Assembly (NCBI GenBank): GCA_963970005.1
Contig: CAXAMN010022718.1
Coordinates: 930,932-994,931 of the forward strand
DNA: 64,000 nt
Origin: Durusdinium trenchii
Taxonomy: Eukaryota; Sar; Dinophyceae; Suessiales; Symbiodiniaceae
Reading direction: 5' to 3'
The notes beneath the pieces were generated by a model. It was not told where the DNA came from. It worked only from the letters and a program-made list of their open reading frames with translations, and did not search any database. This document shows positions 21,375 to 30,239 of the stretch, piece by piece (position 1 is the stretch's first letter; each line of letters begins with the position of its first letter). The position numbers and the translations under genes are program-made.

Positions 21375-21835
21375 AACAAATAGAAAAACAATAGAGCCCT
21401 CTGGCAGAGAACAACAACATCAAGGAAACAACTAAAGGCTGACCAGATAGTTCTTATACCGAGCTTTGCCCCTGTTCGAAAAGCCTGCAGGGGGAACACA
21501 GCTAGTGTTGAATGCATGTTATGTTGTCAATTACGATCTAAAGTACACAGAGACACTGCCCCAGATGATTCTTTGAGCCAACCTGAAGCCCTCTATCCGG
21601 AGACCTGTAAACTGTGCTGGGTGCTTCTTCATTTGTATTCAGAACGGTCTTCAAAGCATCAGACATGGGAATTCGATAAGGACTTCGAATGACTCATGAG
21701 GAGTCAGACCACCCCACGTCAACGCGAGAAAAGGCTCCTTTGGGTGGGTGGTTTCAGATATTCTATGGTCAACCTTCTCATTGAGATGATTGAACCATCT
21801 ATTGAACCCACTGACTCATGTGTTTTCCTTTTCCG

Positions 21836-21857
21836 AAAAAAAAAAAAAAAAAAAAAA
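21836..21857. repeat. 22-base poly(A) tract
   Basis: An uninterrupted A run on the + strand sits 24 bases upstream of the EF-C exon. It may be the tail of a retroposed fragment inserted in the intron; upstream, GGGTGGGTGGTTTCAGAT at about 21743 recurs near 36773. Confidence 0.7.
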
Positions 21858-21881
21858 CACGTGAGTTGAAACCCTCAACAG

Positions 21882-21972
21882 CGGCTTCGAATACGACGGA
21901 CAAAACATGAAGAATCGTCCCACTTACCGGACCACCGGTCCCGAGGCCTTTGAGGCCTGGGACGTGAATCAG
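21882..21972 (+). CDS. EF-hand exon (EF-C, first half)
   Basis: Acceptor CAACAG|C. One completing base and 30 codons run from GFEYDGQNMKNRPTYRTTGP to EAFEAWDVNQ. The last residues are a canonical E-helix (A at -5, F at -4, W at -1) and loop positions D1 and N3. The frame then breaks the motif unless a GA donor (CAG|GACCGG at 21973) is used. Joining to 22916 gives the loop DVNQ|DGKITKEE, which matches the EF-hand consensus exactly. Confidence 0.65.
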
Positions 21973-22915
21973 GACCGGTCCACTGGGCAAAGATCCGAGG
22001 ATCCATCAGGGACATGGTCCCGGGGGTCATGGAATGGGTGAGCCGAAAGCCGAAGACCTCCGTATTTGCAGCGGTGAACATGAATATCAGGTCGTCTTTA
22101 TACATGTATAGGACGTACTGTACGACTATGCCAACTTGCCAACAGCTAATATATCGGGTGGGTTTGTGACAGACCCCCCGACAGAAGAGGTATGTTCATG
22201 TATGTTCCATCGAATCACCACCCAAGAACCACCCGAAATGGGTGGTGCTGGTGAAGAGGTTGTTCAATCCATGGTGATGGTCTTTTAAAACCTATATATG
22301 TCATTACAGGACGGTTCTCAGGAGCTCCTTCCGGTGCTGTGGCGTGGGAATCGAACAGACGAAAAAGGCAGTCGACTGCAGGCCATGCCATGGCCAGGCG
22401 GTCGAGAGCTGTCCTGTGAAATACCAGGGGGTTCACCCGGATGCTCCGGGAACCCGCTTCCGGTGTGTAGACCCGCTCCGGCCACCCGCTTCCTTCGTGG
22501 GCGCCCCGCTTCCTTCGGGGTGTCCATGAACCATCCAAGATCCAGTCCGGTCGTTTCGTCCATTGTTGATGATCCAAATCCGGAGAAAACATTCAGAGCC
22601 CCTCCAAAACAATGGCCAAGCCCGGCCACGACTTGGTGCGACCCGGATTCGGGACCTCTTTGAGACCGAACTCGGCTCGGGCTCCGTTGGTTGGCCCAAA
22701 GAAAATGATCGGAGCTCCTAGTCGCTAGGGGGTGGTTGAAGAGAGGTCTATAAGGTAAATACGCCATTTTTATGGAGATATTTGGGTACAGCTGTTTGGA
22801 CGTTGGCCCTGAAAGGGTGGCCCCCTTTGTGCCCCCTTTGTGCCCCCGTTGCTTAGCTACTTCCGTGGGCCAAGCGGCTCGCCTTGAGCCAACCGATTGG
22901 CTTCGATCTGGAAAG
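21973..22915 (+). other. Inferred GA-AG intron, 943 bases
   Basis: It begins GACCGG and ends GGAAAG. The exon/intron junctions read CAG|GAC and AAG|GAT, so the tetramer AGGA is present at both ends like a target-site duplication. The intron contains an open Cys-rich stretch (22310-22466) that may be an alternative exon. Splicing is inferred only from restoration of the EF-hand loop. Confidence 0.6.
22310..22466 (+). CDS. Cys-rich candidate exon inside EF-hand intron
   Basis: The acceptor CATTACAG|G follows a T-rich tract; a GTAGAC donor at 22467 is possible. The frame reads RSSFRCCGVGIEQTKKAVDC then RPCHGQAVESCPVKYQGVHP, with six Cys in about 45 residues. It conflicts with the GA-AG intron model unless alternatively spliced or from another transcript. 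The cysteine pattern matches no zinc-finger family I know. Confidence 0.3.
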
Positions 22916-22969
22916 GATGGGAAGATCACCAAGGAGGAGCTGGAACGCGTCTTGGCCGGGAGTCCCAGG
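22916..22969 (+). CDS. EF-hand exon (EF-C, second half)
   Basis: The acceptor GGAAAG|G and donor AGG|GTGTCA bound exactly 18 codons in phase 0: DGKITKEELERVLAGSPR. D5, G6, I8, E11 and E12 of the loop and L13, V16 and L17 of the exiting helix all fit the EF-hand consensus. Unspliced, the preceding bases encode residues that cannot form loop positions 1-4, which supports joining to 21972. Confidence 0.7.
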
Positions 22970-23427
22970 GTGTCATGGTCCTGACGCACTCACTGCGACG
23001 TCACTTTCAAGCCGCGGCGCTGGGGCAACGGGAACTGGGAGTGAAACGGCTGCTTTCCGTAAGAACATGGACCGTCACAGAAAACCAAGAGAGGTTAAGT
23101 GACCTGAACTAGGACCCTATTGGGTGCCTATGGGATAGTCTAGTTCGGGTCCCTCAACCTCTATGACGACGTATAGGATCCAACCAGGACCGAAACGGAC
23201 GTCGCGACCGAACGACGGCTCGATCCCAGTGGCGGACCCTAGGAATCAAGGACCCTCAAAGGTGAAGGTTTTGAGGGTCCAAACCCCTGCGTTCTGCAGG
23301 GTCAAAACCCTCCAGGTCGTTCGGGTCCAATGATGCTTAGGGCATTTCCTTCAGCACTTTGACATTTCGCTGACATGCTTCGCTTCTCATCTGGTCGCCG
23401 CGGCGCCTGAACTCACTCACTGGCCAG

Positions 23428-23524
23428 CCCAACGTGGTGGGACCGCCGCACCGACCGGCCGTTCTACACACCTACACGGCCGTATCCGAGTGTGCGCTTG
23501 GAGCGGCAGAAACCGAAGTCCCAA
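23428..23524 (+). CDS. Candidate exon with consensus GTAAGT donor
   Basis: The acceptor is TGGCCAG|C and the donor CAA|GTAAGT is the best-matching donor in the window. Two frames are natural: PTWWDRRTDRPFYTPTRPYP with a basic end, or PNVVGPPHRPAVLHTYTAVS with an acidic end. Neither phase joins exon 22969 (phase 0) to exon 24143 (phase 0) without a frameshift. It is therefore an alternative exon, a different gene, or false. Confidence 0.35.
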
Positions 23525-24142
23525 GTAAGTTCGCAATCAGCATGGTGAGGACTCAAAGGATGAGGTCAGCCTGCTGACTCTCTGGCGTTTGCACCGTCAC
23601 CAGAGACTCTGGTGGGCTCATCACTGACGGCCCTGGCCGACCTGGCCCAGGTGTTTGTTTCCAGATCAATATTGTTGTGTTTCTGACAAGTGTGTTCACT
23701 TCTAGATTCTAAAGGGACGCTCGCCCCGCACCCAGTTTTTGTTGAATGATCTGAATGATCTACACGCCTCACTGCCAGATGTTGTTCAAGTAAAGCTTCT
23801 GTGCGTACTGAAACGAACGAACTCGTTGGTCGGAAGAAAGCAACACATTGGACTGAAAGACGGGCATTCTGCGCGATGCATCGCCCCTCGCCGCCCCAGA
23901 CGCCAGCGCCACACAGAACAGCGGCACTTGCCTTTAGGTCTCCGATGCCGGCATATCTACCGATCGGAGTGGTGGTTTTCATGGCTTTGTTTGGGCATCT
24001 CTTCCTGTCCCAGACAGGTCGTGTCTGGCTATTGCCCTTAATGGCCTCCGACCTAAGAGCCGTAAGAGCGATGGCCTCCAACCTAAGAGTGACTGTGAAA
24101 TGAGACGGATTGGATTGGATCCACTTTTTGTATCCGGTGCAG

Positions 24143-24220
24143 GTGATGCTGAATCCTGCCTTTACAAAGAAGGACTTGACGAAGCTGATGAAGGCCTTGG
24201 CTCGAGATTTGGTCTCACAG
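24143..24220 (+). CDS. Helical exon between the two EF-hands
   Basis: Acceptor CCGGTGCAG|G. The phase 0 frame gives VMLNPAFTKKDLTKLMKALA then RDLVSQ, an amphipathic Lys/Leu-rich segment as expected before an EF-hand. It is phase-compatible with the exon ending at 22969. The 3' limit is unsure: ending at CAG leaves a non-canonical GG donor and puts one residue too many in the next E-helix, while reading on meets TAG at 24230. Confidence 0.5.
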
Positions 24221-24442
24221 GGACAGATATAGGATAATATACATATCATTATCATGGTATATATAGATTCTGGACAGAACTCATCAGATTTTGTTGGTTC
24301 AACAAAACTGACTTGCAACCGCTAGCAGAATCAATAGCCTTGATGGGGTCCACCTAGTGGTCCAGCTGTACCGCCATGGAGTGTTGTGTACTTCCAGAGG
24401 ATGTTGGACCCTCGTATAATCCCTTGGAATGCCTGCTGAAAG

Positions 24443-24481
24443 GCCATGGATGAGAACGAGGATGGTGAAATCGATTACGAG
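24443..24481 (+). CDS. EF-hand exon (EF-D, first part)
   Basis: Acceptor GCTGAAAG|G. 13 codons, AMDENEDGEIDYE, carry loop positions D1, N3, D5, G6, I8 and D9. A GA donor (GAG|GAGCAC) at 24482 allows joining to GAG TTC ACC at 25532. The loop then finishes with E12, and F13, W16 and I17 follow in the helix. Read-through instead gives HQDKTTKNRS, which lacks the hydrophobic positions. Confidence 0.7.
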
Positions 24482-25531
24482 GAGCACCAAGACAAAACGA
24501 CGAAGAACCGTAGCTTTTGGAATCTTGGAATCGGACGTGAATCAGCTGCAGTCAATGCAGTGCCACTTGCAGTGCCATGCAGACGATATCAAAGATTCAC
24601 AGGATTTTCGCATCTATGCTCTTCGCAATATTTTCCTTTGGGAGAGGGTCGAGTCACACGGTTTTTATTCATCGTCGGATCGTCGTGGTTCTGGCCACTC
24701 GTGTTGTTGTCGGTAGCAGGGCGTAAGGGCTTGGACGCTGATTAGGGCCTAGGGCCCTCTATAATGCTAAATGTTGGAAAAATAGTTCTTGACACCCTGT
24801 TTGTTTTAAGGGTCCTCTATTATGATTTTTGGGGGGGGATCTTAATTTTTTATTTTCTGAAACATATTTAGGGTTACGTATAAATTTCCTTTAGACACAT
24901 ATAATAAACATATTAATTCTTAATATACTACTAAGCCCATTCTTGGCTTGCTGAGAGTATTGATAAGTATAGGTTTCTACAGTTCTTCTTCAAAACTGAC
25001 AGCTTCCCAAAACCATCAATTCCCTAATCAATCCTTTATGTAAAGATTGCTCCTAAACAAATTTTCAAGGTAGTAGACCAGGAAGGCCCGTGATCCTCAA
25101 TAATGAGTTGGTTTTAAGGGTCCTCAATTGTGCAAAGTGTTATCCTGAAGAAACAATATAATTAGTAATTCTTAATACTACTAAGCCAATGGTTGGCTTG
25201 CTGAGAGTTTGCTAAGTATTGGTTTCTCAAGTTCTTCTTCCCAAAGCCGTCAATTCCTTAATCAATCCTTTATGTAGTAGTATGAAAGGATTGCAAAGAA
25301 TACCTAATGACAAAGAATTTTAGAAAGGCAAATTAATACTACCATCAAGTACAAAAGGGAACCCTCACAGGAACCCAGATTTGTTTTGGTGGTAGTTTAT
25401 TATAGAGGATCTCCCATCTGTTGGAGGGGGGGGGCTTTACAAATCAAGATCCAACATTATGGCGTTTGGGGACTCTTTAAAGAAAGATCAGGAGTTTTAG
25501 ATTTTCTCTGAAAAACAGCTTTTCTCTTCAG
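24482..25531 (+). other. Inferred GA-AG intron, 1050 bases
   Basis: It begins GAGCAC and ends TTCTCTTCAG. The flanks read CGAG|GAG and TCAG|GAG, so AGGAG occurs at both ends. Two diverged copies of a ~170-240-base AT-rich block lie inside (about 24808-25045 and 25110-25278), sharing TAATACTACTAAGCC and TCAATCCTTTATGTA. No exon is seen within. Confidence 0.6.
24808..25278. repeat. Direct repeat pair within EF-hand intron
   Basis: The blocks contain TTTTAAGGGTCCTC(TA/AA)TT, ACTACTAAGCC, TTGGCTTGCTGAGAGT, GTTCTTCTTC and CAATCCTTTATGTA in the same order. They are spaced about 300 bases apart with moderate divergence, suggesting a tandem duplication or two insertions of the same element. Confidence 0.75.
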
Positions 25532-25582
25532 GAGTTCACCAACTGGATTTGCAGCAAGCACGGCACGCTGCTGGGCAGAACG
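25532..25582 (+). CDS. EF-hand exon (EF-D, end)
   Basis: The strong acceptor CAGCTTTTCTCTTCAG|G and donor ACG|GTATGA bound exactly 17 codons in phase 0: EFTNWICSKHGTLLGRT. It completes the loop DENEDGEIDYEE and supplies the exiting helix. Protein 3' of this point is unknown: an open frame follows at once (GSAGDRASARRIGRLLRERF, 25613-25706) but would need a 33-base intron. Confidence 0.65.
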
Positions 25583-25614
25583 GTATGACGGTATGGCCGC
25601 GGATCGGTTCAGCG

Positions 25615-25827
25615 GGGGATCGGGCATCCGCACGACGGATCGGTCGCCTCCTCAGAGAGCGGTTTGACGGCGGACGTGATCGTGTAGATGACACGCTTTA
25701 GCCCTGGCAGACCAAGTTGTTGTACATCTTCGACTTTGGGGACTTTAAAGGCAAAGCCTTTTTCTGGCCATTCCCTGGAACAAACCATGGCTGAGTCATG
25801 CTGGATCAGTACCTGGTGACCTGTCAT
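25615..25827. other. Coding-like stretch, strand unresolved
   Basis: On +, SAGDRASARRIGRLLRERFD runs to TAG near 25702. On -, a 72-codon frame with KVEDVQQLGLPGLKRVIYTI is open. Both look plausible. The + version agrees with the direction of the neighbouring exons but lacks a workable acceptor. Confidence 0.25.
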
Positions 25828-25916
25828 GGAAGTGTAAGTAATCCCAAGAATCCGGTCTTTGACTCTCTGAACATGTAAACAAAACGTTCTTGCATGTGCT
25901 TACCTGTCTCTTAGTA

Positions 25917-25980
25917 TGACTAGTAGCTTCTTGTTACTAGTAGCGATGGCCTCCAACCTACTAGCGATGGCCTAAGCTTG
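25917..25980. repeat. ACTAGT-rich short repeat family, locus 4
   Basis: GACTAGTAGCTTCTTGTTACTAGTAGC, then GATGGCCTCCAACCTACTAGCGATGGCC. This is the clearest copy of the unit. Locus 3, degenerate, is at 24038-24092. Confidence 0.7.
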
Positions 25981-26444
25981 CATAAGTAATAAGAAGTCAT
26001 TATTTGATTTACCTCCTAGCTGCTTGCTCGTTGAGACCTTGAGATGCCCGTTGAGGAAGAAGAAGTGATCGGAGTGATTTTTTCAACAAATGCTGAGACA
26101 GCTTCCCAAGTGAGTCAATCCATTCAAATTGCAGTGTTTGCTGGTCAAAGCTCTCGTTCTCGGTGCTCTCGGCAGTCTTGGGAGCTGTAGGAAGAGCCTG
26201 TTTAGCGTCCTTGAGTGAATCGACTGAAGCCGGCGGTTGAAGCCATGGTCCACTAATGTGGATGCTATGGCTGTGCTACATGAGCACGGAGCAAGGCCAG
26301 CTGTTTCCTGGAAAAGAACAGACGCAGCGGGTTGATTGCTTTCATGGTCAGTCAGCCCAGTAGCGACACCCATACTGGTTAGTCTTTCAACACCCTCACA
26401 ACGAATGGCAGGCTGGTGTGAACATGCCATTCCTCCTCTTCTAC

Positions 26445-26572
26445 TAGGAGCAAGAAGCTACTCGGAACAAAAGGCATCGCTACTAGGAGCAAGGACGCTA
26501 CTAGGGGCTCCTGGCATCGCTACTAGGAGCAATCACGCTACTAGGGGCTCCTAGCCTTACTACTGTCACTTT
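26445..26572. repeat. ACTAGT-rich short repeat family, locus 5
   Basis: Four degenerate tandem units, CTACTAGGAGCAA(G/T)... and CTACTAGGGGCTCCTGGCATCG, in reverse orientation to locus 4. The stretch 25830-27170 otherwise shows no convincing exon and is AT-rich from 26760 to 27130. Confidence 0.7.
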
Positions 26573-27239
26573 TCGATTTGGGATCGGCAACGTCTCGGTT
26601 TTGATGCCGCTCTGTCTTGGACGAAGCGGAGTCAACCAGACCTGTCTACGGTGGCGGACGAAATGTTTGGAGCTCGCGGCCTAAAGATCTTGAGAAGGTC
26701 GCTGACAGACAGAGCTCACCATTTTGATGCGCCAGACATTCAAGCCAGACATCATGAAAACAGGATGAGTCCACATAGTCCTATACTGCTTATACTAATT
26801 CAATGTTAAGCTTACCACGCAGATATCAATGACAATTATATACAACATAAATATACAAAATATAGTATAAATACAGTATGATAGTATTATAGGTCTGCTT
26901 CAATTTGACGCCGATGTCGCAGTCTTCGCCTGAATTCAGACCTCCATCCTTCCAGATCCGTCGCGTCCTTCCCGTCCGAAATTACTTGGCGATGCCTTTG
27001 CGGCCATCGCGCGACGGGCGATGCAGCTGTGCCAGCAGGGACCTTAAGGGAAGCACTTGTTTGAAGGGGTGACATACATTATGAGATGTGTTCACATTTT
27101 ATATATTGTTGTCATATCAGTAATATCAGTGTGGGTATTCGGGAGGTTGGTCTTTTCTTGTTTGTCCAAATAGCTGCCATGGCCAGCTTGGCCCTTCTTC
27201 CGCTTCCGGAGATCCGGGTCCGCGCGTGAAAACGTCAAG

Positions 27240-27341
27240 ATGCTGCGGAGAACCCGAGAGCAGAGCACACCATCGAAGGACTCGTTCGTTCGTCATCGGT
27301 CAGGAAGAAGCAGCGCCTCTCCATTGAGCTGAACTTCGAAG
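27240..27341 (+). CDS. Candidate exon, charged
   Basis: The frame AT|GCT GCG GAG is open from a TGA at 27227 to a GTGGAT donor at 27342. It reads AAENPRAEHTIEGLVRSSSV then RKKQRLSIELNFE. The acceptor GTCAAG|A is weak. An overlapping frame, LPWPAWPFFRFRRSGSAREN from 27174, is also open, so the true frame is uncertain. No family is recognised. Confidence 0.35.
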
Positions 27342-27527
27342 GTGGATTTGGACTCCGACTGCAGTGACTGCTGTGACTGTGATGTTTTCCCCTAACATGG
27401 GTTTCGTTTCATTCCAATCTTTAGTCCCTTTGGGGGAAAGCTCTTTCGGTGCAAAGAAGTCCACCTTGAGAAAACCGGAAGAACGGCGAAAACAACGTGT
27501 TCGTTTGCTCGTTCAATTTGCTCGTAG

Positions 27528-27736
27528 GCCACCTGGTGGTCCGATCCTTGTTTTCTGGGCAGAATGCCACGATGTCACGGTGCCGTGCCAGCCGATTTGG
27601 CCGGTCGAAGTCCGTGACCGATCGAGTCGTCACGAATCTGTCCTGTCTCCTGTCGCATGAATCGTGTGGGACGGATACACTACGACCGGGAGTGGGATCG
27701 ACAGGATCAAGAAATCCAGATGGTCGGATTGTCCTG
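27528..27736 (+). CDS. Candidate 69-codon exon
   Basis: The acceptor TTGCTCGTAG|GC and donor CTG|GTAACT leave two completing bases plus 69 codons in phase. The frame contains HLVVRSLFSGQNATMSRCRA and LLSHESCGTDTLRPG. A second frame (PPGGPILVFWAECHDVTVPC) is also attractive but ends at TGA 27660. No family is recognised. Confidence 0.3.
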
Positions 27737-28177
27737 GTAACTTCTATAGCTATAAGAATATCGTGTTAGTAGACGTGTTTTTAGCCAAAGAGTCACTGGC
27801 AGCTTCTTTTTTTGCCAAAGGGTCACATCTGTGTCGGTGCCAGGGAGTCACTGGCCGCTTGGTCCTTTGTTTTGTCCATCCCGTTTGTGCAGATGACTTA
27901 CGTTGATCATTGTTCCCAGAATTGCTTTAAGGGAAGATCTACAGGAAACCCATAGTCTTGGGTGAAATCGTGTGAAAATCCTGGTAGGTGTCTTCTGTAA
28001 CCAGTCCATTCATTGGATACTCGTCCCGCCACTTAAGAGTTCTGTTGTTTTTCAGACCATCAGCGACCTGCCCAGAGCGAGCTTTGCGCGGCACCAGCGT
28101 CTTTGAGCTCGACTTGACAGATGTTCAGTGTCTTGGACCAGTGGTTTGAGCTTCCACCACATCCGAAAAGACTGTGG

Positions 28178-28235
28178 TTGGGGTTGGGTTGGGTTTGGTG
28201 GGTGGGGGGGTGGGGGGGTGGGTTTGTGCCGGGGT
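28178..28235 (+). repeat. G-rich tract, possible G-quadruplex
   Basis: GGTTGGGGTTGGGTTGGGTT is followed by GGTGGGTGGGGGGGTGGGGG, giving more than four G-runs of three or longer within 50 bases on the + strand. A second tract at 12660-12690 is similar. No gene is assigned. Confidence 0.7.
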
Positions 28236-28499
28236 TGTCCTGTCGCCTATTTAGGTGGTGGACCAGGAGACCAAGGGAGAGCCTTGTTCCGGATCTCGTG
28301 GCAGCATGTTGAAACAACATCACCTATATATACTCTGTTTAGGTGACAAGAAGTAGCATCACCCACATATCGGCAAACGGGACAGTATTTGCAGTTGTTC
28401 ACCAGGACAGATGTGGAGGGTTTTCCAACCAGGCTCTTGGATAGGAGATACTAGGGGTACCCATAGCCACTCGGGTGCCATTAGCGCTCCTGTGGAACG

Positions 28500-28735
28500 G
28501 CTGTTACCCGAATCCCTGTTCATCATCTTCATGGACCAGATCGGCATCGATCGGCGCCGCGTTCTTCACGCCGAACAGGAAGGGTGCCAGATGCGGCTGT
28601 TCTGGACAAATCCGACTCCCCAGCAATGGCGCGCTGGCAGGAAGCAGCTGCAGGAGCATCGGCCGGAGAAAGAAGCAGCTGGTTTCCAGGGTCCCAAAAG
28701 GGCTATGGTCGCTGACACCTCTTGGTTCAATATAG
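28500..28735 (+). pseudogene. Possible LINE reverse-transcriptase remnant
   Basis: The open frame ERLLPESLFIIFMDQIGIDR followed by RRVLHAEQEGCQMRLFWTNP runs without stops. LFIIFMDQI resembles the segment (LF.IFMDRI) that precedes the catalytic FADD box in non-LTR reverse transcriptases. No FADD or YLG motif follows, so if real it is a short decayed piece. The resemblance is from memory, not a search. Confidence 0.2.
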
Positions 28736-29689
28736 TTCAATTTGGTTCATGTGCGACTGGAAGAACTTGTTGGTTCCTGTGCATCCAAAAGGGACGATAT
28801 AGCCAAGCCCAGCAAGGTTGGAGACACACACACACCAGAACCCAGCTGGTTTCTAGTCCATGTTCCCTTCTACCGGAATGGTTTTGGGCGTTTTGTTCGT
28901 AAAGAAAGCAAGGCCTCGGTTTTGGCAACGGAAGTTCGCAGACCGCAGACCCATTTCTCAGACTTGCCAAACAGCAGGGCCGCCCAATGTCAAGACATGT
29001 CAACCAGCAGTCACAAGACGGGGTGCGATCCATGGAGGATAGTGGTGCCCAAGTTGGTGCCCAGAACATCCACTCACTGGATGGGACTAAAAACCACCCC
29101 GACATGTGACACTCCAGGAAAACTTTTTGTTGTTTGTGTTCTGTACATGTTTGCCGCTGCAGACTGAAGATCTCCGACCCACCCTATAGAAAGGCACACA
29201 GCTTGGAGGCTCTGGCATGGCACGAACCGAAGATGAAGAGAATAGATCTCCAGACATGGTCAATCTATAGGGGGAAAGCTGAGCTCCAGATGTTGACCCA
29301 GAGCCTCCATGCTGACCACCCAACTTCATCCAAGGCTTGTGGCCCGAGGCTGCTGCTCCGAGGCAGGGAGCAAGGCCACGGGGTGGGGGAGTGGAGGTGC
29401 TGAGACCACGGGTGTTTCCAGATCAATCACCGAGTTGGGAGTCTCAAACAACATGTGTTTCAAAGTTCTGGCAACGTTTGCTACTCTACGTCTACGATCG
29501 TCTACGTATATAAATATTCGATTAATATAGATATATTATATATATAGACAATAAATACCGTGTTTTTCACGAGGCCCGCAAGGGTTGTCCTTGTTCGACA
29601 GCACCACGAATTTGGGACTTCTATAATCAGATCAGGTTGCCCCTTGCGAAGGTTGTGGGTCAAGGATTCCGGAAGGGAAAGGTTTCATG

Positions 29690-29712
29690 GTTTCTCTCTC
29701 TCTCTCTCTCTT
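29690..29712. repeat. (TC)n microsatellite
   Basis: TTTCTCTCTCTCTCTCTCTCTTTTT; no coding role. Confidence 0.8.
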
Positions 29713-29823
29713 TTTATGGATAAACTATTTAAGGAGTCAGAAATAAGGTTGCACTCGCAGAAAAACTGGAGTGCAAACTGGACAAAGGTGTCTCTTCTTT
29801 CATCATGGTTTCACTTCCTTCAG

Positions 29824-29895
29824 CACTTCTGCGAGTCGGAAGTTCGTTCATCAGTGGACCCGCGGCGAGCCATCGAAAAAAACACACGGTCGCAG
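29824..29895 (+). CDS. Candidate 24-codon exon
   Basis: The acceptor TTTCACTTCCTTCAG|C is good. Phase 0 gives HFCESEVRSSVDPRRAIEKN TRSQ. The end is inferred as a GA donor, CAG|GAATCT, matching the GA donors of the EF-hand gene. A second frame (TSASRKFVHQWTRGEPSKKT) is open and continues into the neighbouring MITE, which makes it less likely. Confidence 0.3.
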
Positions 29896-29928
29896 GAATC
29901 TCTTCAAACCGGAATGGGCGGAGAGCTC

Positions 29929-30011
29929 CCCAGACACGACTAATGTGACTGCCATAGCCTACATGGACCCTCAGTCAACCACCCCTGGCCGTTTTGAAGG
30001 CCGTCCGGCAG
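29929..30011. mobile_element. MITE-like family A/B fragment
   Basis: CCCCAGACACGACTAATGTG, then ACTGCCATAGCC and CAACCACCCCTGGCCGTTTTGAAGG. It shares its end and core with the copies at 34.57 and 62.56 kb. Open frames across it are spurious. Confidence 0.6.
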
Positions 30012-30085
30012 AAGCAGACTCGTCGTGTCGGGAGAGCGCTGCTGCAAGCTCGCCGAGAGCGAGAGCGCGCTGCCTGCTGCGCCAG
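30012..30085 (+). CDS. Candidate exon, frame ambiguous
   Basis: The acceptor GTCCGGCAG|A and donor GCCAG|GTCTCT bound it. All three frames are open: KQTRRVGRALLQARRERERA is helical and basic, and SRLVVSGERCCKLAESESAL is more balanced. The minus strand is open as well. Confidence 0.25.
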
Positions 30086-30239
30086 GTCTCTCCTTGGCTT
30101 CCGCTGGACGCGGAGGAGACAGGCGCGACCATCGGCGCGACCTCGGAGCGCGGGCTCCGGGGATCGCCCAGGGGGGAGGGTTCATTACCTGGGGTGGGGA
30201 GGCCTTTGCCGGCAGCGACCTCTAAATGGAGTCTCTGAA

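Noticed and set aside
29771-30238. 155-codon + ORF
   Set aside because: Crosses a MITE fragment; only the pieces on either side have exon-like limits.
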